Shown: in pieces, positions 1 through 10,959 of the stretch
Layout: each line of letters begins with the position of its first letter
How positions within the stretch are numbered: position 1 is the first letter of the stretch
The notes under the pieces: model-generated
Told to the model about the DNA's origin: nothing
Databases searched by the model: none
Seen by the model: only the letters and a program-made list of their open reading frames with translations
Position numbers and translations under genes: made by a program
DNA from: Vandiemenella viatica
Taxonomy: Eukaryota > Arthropoda > Insecta > Orthoptera > Morabidae
Direction: 5' to 3'
Assembly: GCA_031002005.1 (NCBI GenBank)
Contig: JARYHS010006903.1
Coordinates: 1-64,000, forward strand
Length of the DNA stretch: 64,000 nucleotides

Positions 1-146
1 GGTCCAGCTATCAATATTTGGGGTTTCCATGGTTTCCCCAAATCACTGCGGGCGAATGCCGGGATGGTTCCTTCAGAAGGCCGCGGTCAAACTCCTTCCC
101 ATTCCTTTCCCGCCTCTAAGAACCTCGATGTCGACAAGGCGTAAAG
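1..146 (+). repeat. tRNA-derived SINE (family A), 5'-truncated copy
   Basis: This is the body and tail of the commonest SINE in the window. It runs from the 'tttccatggtttccccaaa' block through the 'aatgccgggatg' block to a tail reading 'cctcgatgtcgacaaggcg'. The tRNA-like head is absent, either lost by truncation or lying off the left edge. The tail matches the second of two tail types seen here, shared with the copies at 28289 and 61633. Confidence 0.8.
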
Positions 147-224
147 TCAGACACACAAAAAGATTGTTTTCATGAGTTGAAGTTGGAAGTTAGGACAGTT
201 TCCAAATGACATAATGTTATATAA

Positions 225-690
225 TAGGATTAAAACTGGAGAGCTGTAAACAGCTACAGAAGGATCTGAATAGGATATCTAGTTAGGAATTTAAACTCGG
301 AACAATAGTTTCTATTAATATAGGGTACGAAAGGAATTGGTTAATGGAGATCTAAACTGTACATATTCTGGCATAAACGTTGATAGAATACTCAATCAGG
401 CAAGACACATTGGACAGTTGATAGGAAGAGATTTTCTAGAGAGGGTGATGATGGGATGTATCAGGGAAGTGAAGGATTCAGGTTACAAAACATTGGTGAG
501 ACTACTGCTTGAATATGGTGGAGCGGTGTGGGTCCACATTTTGTGTATAAAATTCAGAAATAGGAGGAGGTATAAAGGACGCCATCCAGATTTCTTTGTA
601 AAAATTGACGCAGAACGCAGTTACTAACTTATAAAGGAACAAGTTAGGGAGTCCTTGGAAGACAAGAGGCGGGTGAAGACATTGTTTGGA
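225..690 (+). mobile_element. LINE fragment: C-terminal part of a reverse transcriptase ORF
   Basis: The fragment encodes the end of a Jockey/CR1-group ORF2. A 'GYKTLVRLLLEYGGAVWV' stretch sits at about 480-533, corresponding to the usual 'YKTLVRPLLEYGSVVW' motif after the RT domain. The DNA is recognisably the same family as the longer copy at 19250-20720, including the 'aggatatctag' block. No intact ORF remains. It lies just left of the LTR retrotransposon, and I could not tell whether the LTR element inserted into it. Confidence 0.65.
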
Positions 691-790
691 TTCAACATAT
701 CTTATAATTGCAATAATGCATGGCTATATGTTGGTAGAAGGATCAGCAGTTGTAGATGGAAGGGAAAAGATGACCTTGACCATAAACTGG

Positions 791-1476
791 TCGCAGGCAA
801 TATTTTGTAATAAAAATTTTAGCGATAAGAAAGGCTGTTTACTTTCAAGCCAGCGCAATGACGTGAAACCATATGCCGCTATACCCGACTCCAGCGCCCA
901 AGGAGGCTAGAGTTTTACTTTGAGAAAGTCAACCAGCACGTCGTGTCCACGAGGTACTCATCCACTTAGCACGTGAAGTACACGAAGGAACGGTATGATA
1001 TCCAGCCAATGAGAAAAGCAGATTCCACATTTTCAGAGCCGGGAACGCTTCTAGGTGCTAGCGTCACCAGGCCAGTTCGCGATGTGAATTTACTTAGGCC
1101 AGACCTATTACAAACCAAATTGGCCATTTCTAGGTATTTCTATCATCCTCCCCTCCGCTGGCTCCGAAACAAACTGCTATCATTTTGGATCCTATGATCC
1201 ACTATTTCCAGTATCGGAAATCCTCCGATTTATGTACCTATCGATGTAATAATACCATGCAACAGTTTTCTATAATAAATGAGGTAGTCACAACTATCGA
1301 TATCATTTCAAGGAGTACTTACGTCCTAATTCTAAGTAAGCTAAGACTCTGTTTGTGTTTATACTAACAAGGTACTTACAGATGCCTACTGAAAACCTGA
1401 AACCTCAGCCCACAGTAAGTAAGTGCTGGGACGGACCCACCAGTGGGGTAAGTGTCGCCGGTCGCTCGGTCAACAC
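791..1476 (+). repeat. 5' LTR of the gypsy-like element
   Basis: It aligns along its length with 9459-10147. Shared blocks include 'agaaaggc.gtttactttc', 'cgcaatgacgtgaaacca', 'cacgtgaagtacacgaagga' and the closing 'gctcggtcaacac'. Start and end are set where the two copies stop matching and are accurate to about 10 bases. No primer-binding site could be assigned with confidence just downstream. Confidence 0.8.
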
Positions 1477-1899
1477 CTGACATACGGCCTCTAAATTCTA
1501 TATTCAGCTGTGGCGTAAATTACTGCATATTAACTTGGACAAAGTTCCACTTAGAATATCAGAGGAAAGCAATTATTTTTTCTCACTATATCCAAACACA
1601 GAGACTAACTAGTCATGGAGGGAGTGATAGGCCGGAGTATAAGGATCAAGAAAAACGTAACGGTCCGAAATCATATGGAAAAGTGACTCAGATTAGTCAA
1701 CGCGGGCAGCAGAGGTGACCCGGGAAGCAGAGGCGACCCGGGAAGCAGCAAAAAAATCGCAAGAGGGGACAGCGGTGGCCGCTAACAAGGCCACTGTCCA
1801 GGCCAGCGCGCATCTTAAGGCAGCGGCTACAGCGTCAACAACATAACAATGAGTAAAGTGAAAAACAGTGTGTAACAAGTGTTCAAAAATGCCTACCGA

Positions 1900-2860
1900 C
1901 AGGCTACCAAGTGCGAAAAGTGTGCGTGAGTCAAGTGGCATAAAAATTTCACAGATGCAATAAAGTTAATTCCCAATAATTTCTGTGGAGATAAATCAGA
2001 ATTGAGTTCTTTTATTGATAATGTGTCGACAGATTTTTCTTTGGTAGCTGTAGAGGAGCATGTTGTATTATTACAGATTGTTAAAAGCAAAATAGTTTCG
2101 AATGCAAGGTCGAAAATTCCTGTCAGAGATCAAACAAAAGATTGGTCTTCAATCAAAGCCATTTTAATAGAAAATATGGGGAGCAGAGATCTATGGATTT
2201 TAATGCATATCAGTTATTCTTAACTAGTCAGATAAGTAACGAATCAATCGCAGAATGGGCCTGTCACGTTGATGCATTGGAGCATGGTTTCCGGCAAGCC
2301 ACTGTGAATGAAATGAAAGCCGCGGATGTTGAGGGAACTCTTGCATTAATAGAAAAATTTACGAGGTGACCTTTATCCAAGGCTTGAAAGATGAGCGAAT
2401 ACGTACAGTTGTTAGGGCAAAGGGTAAAAAAATAACACTCCCTAAGGCCGTTGATTTGGCCCTGGTTGAGGAATCAGCCATTTTGTCGCAGCGCGAAAAA
2501 TATTGACATAGCAGAGCTGACTCTAAAGCAACACATTTCAGACAGAATAGGAGTACATTTTATAAGTGCTAATCTTGTGGAAGAACCTGTCACCTAAGTA
2601 GGGAATGGCGAAGCACCTTAACCTGCCAATTATGCAATCGTGTTGGCTACAATGCCAAAGATTGTAGAAGTCACACAATATTAAAAAGAGTCTAGTACAA
2701 TACATGCAGTTACTGTCATAATGCCATTCATAAAGTAGCTGATTGTCAAATCAAGAGAAACAAATGTGCAAGATGCAATCAAGTCGGTCATTTCCCATCT
2801 AACTGTAAAGCAAATCATGGGGGAAAAACACAATGAAACAAATAGGGGAGTGCGTGAGTA
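1900..2860 (+). pseudogene. gag remnant with three zinc knuckles
   Basis: This is the nucleocapsid/capsid region of the gypsy-like element. Pieces in shifting frames match the retrotransposon gag pattern: a 'F-x-G-(D/E)-K-x-E-L' opening at about 1980, an 'ESIAEW' block at about 2245 and 'FIQGLKDERI' at about 2370. Three CCHC-type knuckles follow between about 2620 and 2815. The first has Tyr in place of the usual His, and the next two fit CX2CX4HX4C. At least two frameshifts and several stops break it, so no Gag protein can be made. In the live element this protein would package the RNA. Confidence 0.8.
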
Positions 2861-2984
2861 GACAACCATCTTAGCACTCGAAATTATTGGACAGTGAATG
2901 TCGTTGGTTGTCAGTATGTTAGTGATTATATAAAAATGCCTTACCCTAGCAAACTAGATCAAAATATGTAAGAAGAGAGACTTT

Positions 2985-3118
2985 CCCAGCGTATGCTTGA
3001 AATGAAGTCTTCACGGGTGTACCGCCGGATAGTGTTTTGAATACACGATATTTAGACGACCAGCTCCGTCGTCTTCATCAGGTGTCGAGACATCTGCACA
3101 GGTCGGCTGGCCGTCGGA
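2985..3118. other. Foreign insertion with a 6-bp-stem hairpin between gag and protease
   Basis: This block breaks the gag-protease reading and is unlike its surroundings. It contains a hairpin with 'gacgac' and 'gtcgtc' arms around position 3057-3075, followed by 'ttcatcagg'. Comparable 'hairpin plus ttcatcagg' sequences occur at the ends of various animal retroelements, but I cannot assign this one. The left part resembles 'gtgtaccgccgg' and the right part 'aggtcggctggccgtcgg'. The edges are approximate and no target duplication was seen. Confidence 0.4.
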
Positions 3119-3129
3119 TATTTAAATCA

Positions 3130-3580
3130 AAATATTCCATATTTTCTTGACAGTGGGGCATAATAAAGCTTTATAAACCAGTCAACATTGAAACTTAATA
3201 CAACTATAAACAGACAACAGACTATTCAGATCAAAGGAATCTCACCTCAAGTAGTTATAACTCGTAGGACAGTTATACTGAAATTGTATTTTAATCCTAA
3301 CCATTATCTAACTCATAATTTTCATGTTGTATCCGGAAAGGTTTATATTAGCGAGCAAGGATTACTAGGAAGAGATTTTATGCTCCAGCACGGAATCGTA
3401 ATTAACTATGAGAACAAAATAGTTTACATTAAAGTTCATTGTATTCCCACGATGTCGAGAAATGAAAAGAGATTCAGAGACCAGAATACCCAGGTAATAA
3501 ATGCAAATATCTACCCAAAACACAATTATCAGGAGACGAATTATAATGCTAGAAATTCACAAAACCATTTCACTCAATAG
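3130..3580 (+). pseudogene. pol: aspartic protease remnant
   Basis: The retroelement protease, which would cut Gag-Pol into mature proteins. A 'YFLDSGA' active-site stretch is readable at about 3142-3162 and is followed at once by stop codons. After a gap the same domain continues with the 'GLLGRDFM' motif at about 3358-3381, the conserved second hallmark of gypsy-type proteases. An open frame of 130 codons covers 3188-3580, but the active site lies outside it, so the domain is split. Confidence 0.78.
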
Positions 3581-3809
3581 ACAACCAAACACAATGCAAT
3601 TCACAAAAAGCAGAAAGCGAAACACAAGAATATTTCCATAAAAAAACAATTCAGTGCCTAATCGGAAAGTCACTAACAGCGAGAACAAAAATCAAAACAA
3701 ACAGCATTTCCATCCAGGGAATCTAACAAATCACAACAGACGCAAAGGAACATTTAATCAAAGTAGGTTTTGCGAATAAAAGTACAAAGTAAAAGAAAAT
3801 CAGATGCTC

Positions 3810-4850
3810 TAATAGGTACACAAGAACTGATTTCCGGTGTTCACATACCCGAATCAATTGATAAAGTAAGAAACGGAGATCGTATTATTGCTATTTTGAA
3901 TACTAGAGAGTAGGAAGTAGAATTTTACTATACAACATCGAAAACACAACCATGCGCTGAGTTATCAGCTGATGTTGACACGCCCAGCCCACCGCGCTTA
4001 CGCTATATTGTTAAGCAGCTGGATCATATGACGCAACGCACAGCCAAAACAAAGCCACGTGCTAGTTTGCTTAAAGAGATTCTGCGACTCGAACATCCTA
4101 ACCCAGAGGAGAAACAATCCATTACAGAATTATGCCTACTGTACAATGATTTATTTTTCCTTCCAGGTAATAAAGTTACACATACAACTACTGTGTGACA
4201 TGAAATCAAACTTAAATTTGAAGCAGTAGGAACTGTTATTAGCAGTAGATCATACAGGATACCTCAAGCTTTAAAGCCAATATTAGATGAAGAGATTAAT
4301 CACATGTTAGAACAGGGATTCATTACCAAATCAACTAGTCCTTGGAATTTTTCCCATTTTGTTGGTTCCCAAGGAAGCTGACGCCAGTGGAAAGCAAAAA
4401 TACCGAATATTCATTAGGAAACTCAATGAAATTATCATGTTATCAACCTTTCCTATACATCTAATCTCAGAGATTTCGGACTCCTTAGGTAAAGTTAAAC
4501 AACTCTCCACTCTCGATTTGGCGATCGGTTGTCACCAGATACAAATTGATGAGAAGGATAGAGTAATGACAGCCTTTAGTACTAGCAATGAAAATTTGAA
4601 TTTTTAACTATGCTGATCGGATTACCCTCCTCTCCAAGCACGTTCCAAAGACTGATGAGTCTTGTCCTCACTGGTGTAAAATGGGAGAAAGCATTAGTAT
4701 ATCTCCACGACCTCTTAATTTATGGTAGTAGTTTGGCAGAACATCATCAAAGGTTAGCAGAAGTCATTTCTAGATTCCGAAAACACAAATTAAAACTCGA
4801 AATAGCTAAATGTCTGTTCTTCGCAAGGATATTATCTTCTAGGTCATAAA
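3810..4850 (+). pseudogene. pol: linker and reverse transcriptase remnant
   Basis: The first part is the pol linker, with 'NPEEKQSITELC' at about 4099-4134. The RT palm follows. 'RIPQAL' and 'EINHMLEQGFI' lie at about 4255-4325, 'LSTLDLA' at about 4504, and 'GLPSSPSTFQRLM' at about 4618. The catalytic box at about 4696-4725 reads Y-L-H-D-L where gypsy RTs have Y-L-D-D. The first catalytic aspartate is therefore replaced by histidine, which alone would abolish activity. Frameshifts near 4360 and 4600 also split the domain. Confidence 0.85.
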
Positions 4851-4869
4851 ATAAAAAGTGAGGGAGTGA

Positions 4870-5645
4870 CTACAGATTCTGCAAAAACTTAAAAGGTTTA
4901 AAATTACCCTCAGCCTGAAACCACAAAACAACTCAAAACATTTCTAGGTCTCACCGGTTATTAGTGAAGGTTCATTGAAAATTACAGAAAAATTACAAAG
5001 CCATTGTATGAACTTCTGAAGGAAGATGTCAAATTCGAAAAGAACTATAAAACTGAGCAAGCATTCCAAACCCTTAAAGAAAAGTTAATTACTCCACCCA
5101 TGTTACAAAATCGAAACTTCAAAGAGGAATTCATAATCACTGTCGATGCCAGTGGAGAAATCCTCGATGCTATTTTACCGCAGGGGAAAATAGTAGAAGA
5201 TAGACCGATAGCTTATGCTTCCAGGACGTTGAACAAAGCAGAAAGGATCTACACTGTAAGTGAGAAAGAGTGCCTTTCTTGTTTGTTGGCAGTCAAATTG
5301 TATCGTCCCTATATATTTGGAACCCATTTTAAGATAATATTGATCATAAACCGCTCTTATGGATTTTAAATGTCAAAGATCAATCCTCCAGATTGCTGAA
5401 ATTCCAATTGAAACTCTCTGAGTACAATTTACAGTTGATTTATAAACGAGGAAGTGGGAAATCGCATGATAATGCCCTTAGTCGAATCAGGGAATTTCAC
5501 CCAGTTCCAGATACCCCCAGAAAAGATGATAATACTAGTGAAGACATTGATACCTCAGAAAATACTAAAACTGCATCAATTCCAACACACACGGTCGAAG
5601 CACAAACCCAGACTACAAAGAACGAATTTCCTGTACTAGATGACG
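4870..5645 (+). pseudogene. pol: RNase H remnant and connection
   Basis: The RT connection (YRKITKPLYELL-like, about 4985) leads into RNase H. It shows 'ITVDASGEILDAIL' at about 5135-5176, matching the TDAS...GAVL motif that carries the first catalytic Asp, 'AYASRTL' at about 5212 and 'SEKECL' at about 5260. A second open frame from 5393 holds the end of the domain ('LSEYNLQLIYKRGS', then 'ALSRI'). A frameshift at about 5370-5390 separates the two parts. The SINE insertion follows directly. Confidence 0.82.
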
Positions 5646-5653
5646 ATGGAAAA

Positions 5654-5893
5654 GATTTTTTTATCTGCTTAACGTCTCTCTAACAGCGAGGTCTTTAGAG
5701 ACGGGAAAGGATGGAGGGCAAGGAATGGAAAGGAATTCTGCCATAGCCTTTTGAAGGAAGCATCCCGGCATTTGCCTGGAGTGATTTTGGAAACCATGGG
5801 AAACCCAAATCTGGATGCCCGGTCGGGGATTCGAACCGGCGTCCTCCCGAATGCGAGGCCAGAACGCTAGCCGTTACACCACCACGCTCGGTC
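5654..5893 (-). repeat. SINE family A, near full-length, inserted in gypsy pol
   Basis: On the minus strand it starts with 'accgagcgtgg', carries a B-box-like 'ggttcgaatcc' and ends with 'aacgtctctc..agcagat' plus an A-rich tail, which appears here as 'ttttttt'. The insertion is bounded by a 7-bp direct repeat 'tggaaaa' (5647-5653 and 5894-5900), taken as the target-site duplication. The tail is the first subtype. It interrupts pol between RNase H and integrase. Confidence 0.9.
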
Positions 5894-6059
5894 TGGAAAA
5901 CAAGCATTCCTACGGGAGTTTCATGACTCACCCCAAGCTAGCCACACAAGTGTAAATAAAACGATAGAGAAGATTAAATGATAAATACAATGGAAGGGTA
6001 TGGACTAGGATATCAGAGAATATACTAGGAAATATAAAAGCTGTTGGCAGAATAAATTA

Positions 6060-6913
6060 ACAACACTTAACACGCAGATACGATTTGTATTAACTAAGAA
6101 GCCTGAAGAGGTCTTTGAAAGATGTGCAATTGATACTGTCGGGCCACTTCCGGTCTCTCAACAGAGGAATCGTTACATACTAACCTTACATGACAGTTTA
6201 TCGTAGTTTATGGGGGCAGTTACCAACGCAACAGAGGACGCGTTCACTATTGCAAAAGCTCTTGTCGGGTAAATCATACTACGTTATGGCATTCCATCGC
6301 AGATCCTTAGTGGTAGGGCTGGTAAACTTTCTTAGTGACACGCTAAAACGAGTATTCCAGCTAATAAAAATAGAAAAGATCCAAACTACGGCATATGCGC
6401 CACAATCGAATGGGTTACTTGAAAGCCAGCATCGCATGATCATAGAATACCTAAGACGTTACATAGATAACGATCAGCTGGACTGGGATTCCTGGATATA
6501 ATTTGCAATTTCCGTAATAAATACTAACATTCACTCAGCTTCTCACCTTTTGAACTGTTCTTTGGATGCGTATCTAATATTCCAGGCATTTTGCAAAGAG
6601 ACACTACCGAAGTTGTTTACTCATAAGAATATTACGCTACGGAGCTGAAGGCTAGGATACAAATCTTACACCAGGCAGCGCGAGTAATTAACAGAGGCCA
6701 AAGAGAAAAATAAGGAATATTATGAATTTAAGGTCGGGGATCATGTTCTTCTTCAGAGACGAATTTGTCCGCAGAGGACGAAACCAAAAACAAGGAACCC
6801 TTTTTATTGGCCCATACAAAATATTGGAACCTGACCACCCAATCATAATTATACAAAAGGGTTGTTATAAACGAGAGAAAGAACACGCTAATCGCTTGAA
6901 ACCCTACAAATAA
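6060..6913 (+). pseudogene. pol: integrase remnant
   Basis: The integrase core begins with 'DTVGPLPVS' at about 6136, which carries the first catalytic Asp. The stretch around the second Asp is lost in shifted frame at about 6290-6320. The third region reads 'TTAYAPQSNGLLESQHRMI' at about 6385-6440 and keeps the catalytic Glu in 'LES'. The C-terminal domain is open at 6722-6913, with 'GPYKIL' corresponding to the gypsy GPY/F module. Broken by frameshifts, it could not act. Confidence 0.83.
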
Positions 6914-7289
6914 TTATTTAAAGTCTTTAACCTAATGAGCATAGCCTACTAGTGGTGTTCAGACCATGCAAATATCAGAAAACGTGACCCCAATGTGTTT
7001 AATAGGACAGGAGTTATTGGTAAACACAGCCACGCGATCTGTATGTCAACAAATACAAGTGCTCAGGGGCTCTCCCCCAAACTTCAGAGATAAGAGCAGC
7101 AGACGAAGATGGCCATAGGTTCGAGCAACGTCCAGCACGCGATAATAAGGGCCGAGTATGATAAAGTGAGGCCAACGACGCGCCAAGCCGACAGACGATA
7201 GCGATGTATCGAAACCTTCCACTTCTCGAAACAATGCACAGTACATACACTGCCAACACATCGCTTACTATGCTAGTATAGTACGTTCT

Positions 7290-9280
7290 GTAGGGACTCT
7301 ACACAAGAAATCTCTAAGGGACGTTATTCTATTTATGCAGATGATTTGACTACGCTTCTTCCTGTTATTCCTTCAAGACTTTCAAGTGGAGAATACGTCC
7401 ATTCACCTGGACTGTATTATGATTACCGCCAGCGTGTCCACCTATCAACTGTCACTTGGCGGATAGTAAGATATTTCAACTTGGGAGAACTCCAGGAAAA
7501 ATTGAATGAGGTAGAACATTATTCAACGCACTCTACAGCTTTTTGTAAAATAAGTTAGCTGATCTCATTCTATCAGTGGACGAGTGTAATGGAATGGCTA
7601 TAGAGTTACTATGACACATAAACCACATCAAACACTCTCAGAAACTAATTGGACAATTGATAAATCATTAGCCAATTAGCAAATTTGGTAGGTGAGATAT
7701 TGAAGGTCCTTTTCGGTGTCGTAAGTGATAGTGATTTTGATTACTTCAAATCTAAGATAAACGCTGTAGAATGTGAGCAGCTGAAACCGCTAGAACGTAA
7801 CAAAGAACAACTCACAATAGTAAAAATATTTCTATCAAACTTCAGTCATTAAGTGTCAAGTGTAAATCGAAATCAAGAGATTCTAATGGATGGCATGAGA
7901 AAAATGCAACGTTATGTCCAAAATTTTGCTTATTATACAGATACCGCCGTTCGACAGTTGTCAATAATGGTCTCAAGTAATTAACACTTAATTCGAGCAG
8001 TAGCCAACGGGAGTACGATTTCTTAGTCAATACTACTGTTAATTCCCAGAAGGGATTACTTCAACCGCACCTTATTAATCCAGTGCAAGTTTTTCAGTTT
8101 TTAAATCTAATTAGAAACGACATTGGAGACAAGAAATTTCTGATCCCTATTAACTGAAGAAAATAGTTACTTGCTCTAAAAAATAATTGATTGGATGTAT
8201 TAATGTACTAGAATATCTTGACTTAAGTGTTAAATGTGCCCTTAGCTGAAAATAATGTATTCAGTTTATACAGAATACTCCCATTACCCATAGATGTATG
8301 TGAACAAGGTCACTATTTGTTTCTACAAGCTGAAAAAGAGTTCCTATTGATTGATCAATGTAAATGGCATTATTCCAAACTAGACCATAAATAATTAGAA
8401 TGTAAGCAAATTTCAAACACTCCAAATATTTGTAAACAAAATTTCTTATTGCAAGTCACCCAAGATGGTTCACCTTGTGAGGTGCAACTGTTACAACCGA
8501 CTCGAGTAATTCCTCATGACTGTGTGATAAAGGTATTTGCTATGAATCATAGCATCTGGAAAGCCCTTGGCCATAACGAAGAGATGAGGGCTTGACTATT
8601 TTGTGTAACAATGGACATCCCACAGATGTCATATTTAAAGGGACAGTGAAACTAAAGTTTTTCAACAGATTTTGAGGGTACGGGGCACAGATGCTCATTC
8701 AGTCGGAGTTAATCCTCAGAACTAATGTAAAAAGTTAGGACATTCCTAATTTTAAGTTAGAATTACATTGTTGTGTACTGAATAGCATAAGACAGAATAT
8801 CACAGAGCTTCCGTTATATAGAACCTGTTGGTGAACACCTTAGTGATCTGACAGTAGGCGGTTATAAAATTGAGGAGCTACAGGAGGAAATAGCTGTATA
8901 AGAACATTTAAAAACAAGTTCATACCATATGTCAACATACTATATTCTTTCTTATATTATTATAATTTGTATAGCTATAATCATCATCTTCTGCATTTGA
9001 AACATTGTAAGACATGCAGACAGTGTTTAAAATATATTTAGCGCAGTACATGCCAATGTTGTAACGAGATTTGTATCAACAATACTGTCACTACACCATC
9101 TAGCGTAACAGAGGTTAGGCATGTGAGGTCTAGACGACCGCTACATAGAGATGTGGAGATACAGACGGACGAAGAAGATGATGTTATAGTTTTTGAGCGT
9201 AGTAGCACAGTAGATCAGTATAGCCTTGAAGTCCCTGATCCCGAGCCGCGGACCTCCAGGTCAAGCAAACGTTGAATATA
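7290..9280 (+). pseudogene. env-like remnant (errantivirus type)
   Basis: No long ORF survives. At about 7685-7765 one frame reads as the conserved segment that follows the cleavage site in errantivirus envelope proteins (the F-protein type shared with baculoviruses). A strongly hydrophobic, Ile-rich segment at about 8927-8998 fits the membrane anchor near the C-terminus. Stops and frameshifts are frequent throughout. Position between integrase and 3' LTR supports the call. The block at 7020-7260 is not recognisable as env and may be inserted DNA. Confidence 0.65.
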
Positions 9281-9458
9281 AATATGAATCTCTTATCAAG
9301 GGTATAGTATATATTTAGCACCATACCTGGTAGACTGTCAAGTTATATATAATTGTTGTAGATTTTAGATTTTGGAAATTTTGCATTTTTGTAGTGACAC
9401 TCGTTGAAGATTTTTCGACTGTGAGAACGCCGAAAAATCTTTCGGTGGCGCCCCATGT

Positions 9459-10147
9459 ATCGCGGGCAGTATTATGTAGCACAGATTTTAGCGGTAAGAA
9501 AGGCAGTTTACTTTCAAGCCAGCGCAATGACGTGAAACCACGTGCTGCTATACCCGACTCCAGCGGACAAGGCCGCTAGAGTTGCAGTTTTACTCTGAGA
9601 AATTCAACCAGCACCTTCTGTCCTCGAGGTACACGTTCACTTTGCACGTGAAGTACACGAAGGAACGGTATGACATTCAGCCTTTCAGAGAAGTGGATTC
9701 CCCACTTTCAGAGCCGGGAATGCATCTAGGCGCTAGCGTCACAAGACCAGTTCGAGATGTGAATTTACGTAGGCCAGACTTATTACAAACCAAATTGGTG
9801 ATTTTTAAGTATTTCTATCATCTTCCCCTCCGCTGGCTCAGAAAGTAACTGCTATCATTTTGGTTCCTATGACCCACTATTTCCAGTATCTGAAACCCTT
9901 CGATTTATGTACCTGTCGATGTAATAATACCATACAACAATTTTCTATAATAAATCAAGTAGTCACAACTATCGATATCATTCCAAGGAGTACTTACGTC
10001 CTAATTCTAAGTAAACTAAGTCTCTGTTTGTGTTTTTATCCTAGCCAGGTACTTAAAGGTGCCGACTGGAAACCTAAATCTCAGCGACAGTAAGTGCTAG
10101 CACGGATCCACCAGTGGGGTAAGTGTCACCGCTCGCTCGGTCAACAC
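9459..10147 (+). repeat. 3' LTR of the gypsy-like element
   Basis: Partner of the repeat at 791-1476, with scattered substitutions and small indels. It ends in 'gctcggtcaacac' like the 5' copy. The two LTRs would have been identical at insertion, so their divergence marks an old event. Confidence 0.8.
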
Positions 10148-10950
10148 GCGACGAACTAGCCCTTGATTTCAGGGGTAACAGAATGGAAAAATTGTCTTTG
10201 TTAGATAAGGGAGTCATGATCCGGAATAAATTACTAGATTAAATGGTGAACAGTTTACCAAACACAGTGAAGGGAAAAAAACGTGTGGGTGATGTAAAAT
10301 CATGACATGTAAAAAAAAAATGGGGTGTTGCGAAATTGCACCTGGCGCTTGTGTTCCATCGCAATTGAAATTAATTTGAATGGGTTAAGACTACTGCAGT
10401 TCAGTGATGTTCGTAGGTAATAGTAATGAGTAACTGAGGATAAATTTTTTGGTGTAATACAAGAGAAAAAATTAGTGTCTTGGGTGCGAATGACGAATGG
10501 GAGATCTTTGGGAAGAAATTAAATTCATATTGACAGTTCAGATGTAAGCACAAGATTATCATTCATTATTGGTAGGGATTTAAATTTACCATGTGATTGA
10601 TAATGAAATAAGATTGATAGCACAAAATAGCAGAGATTTTCAAATACCTCAGTGAGGGAAGAAGCCTCACACAATTATTACAGCACAGCGTAAGAAAACT
10701 AAACATTTTGTATATCTTCCTAATTAAATCTGATGATAAATTTTTTGGGTTTCAAGTTATAAAGGGAATAAGTATTCACGAAATAAGATGGTTTTAGTAA
10801 ACCAGTTGCCAAAATTGAAGGTGGTTATAGATACAATTACAAAAAGGTTTATATTTCATTACAGAATACATATTTCAGAGAAAGATTCAGTACATGAAAA
10901 TATGGCATCAGTACAGTAGGGAGGAGGTACTAGGTAAAATAACCTTTGGA
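10148..10950. other. AT-rich stretch without recognised genes
   Basis: No convincing ORF or repeat was recognised. The 'agggagtcatga' words near 10210 also occur near 18405 beside the second gypsy-like relic, so part of this stretch may be old retroelement sequence. Confidence 0.4.
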
Positions 10951-10959
10951 ACTAAGAAA

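Larger units (their letters stand above)
791..10147 (+). mobile_element. Decayed Ty3/gypsy LTR retrotransposon, errantivirus-like, with env region
   Basis: Two direct repeats of about 685 bp flank regions that read in order as gag with zinc knuckles, aspartic protease, reverse transcriptase, RNase H, integrase and an env-like region. That order and the env region are those of insect errantiviruses (gypsy group). Every ORF is broken by stops and frameshifts. The LTRs have clearly diverged (by eye roughly one base in seven to ten), and a SINE has landed in pol, so the copy is old and dead. No clean target duplication was found at the approximate ends. Confidence 0.88.
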
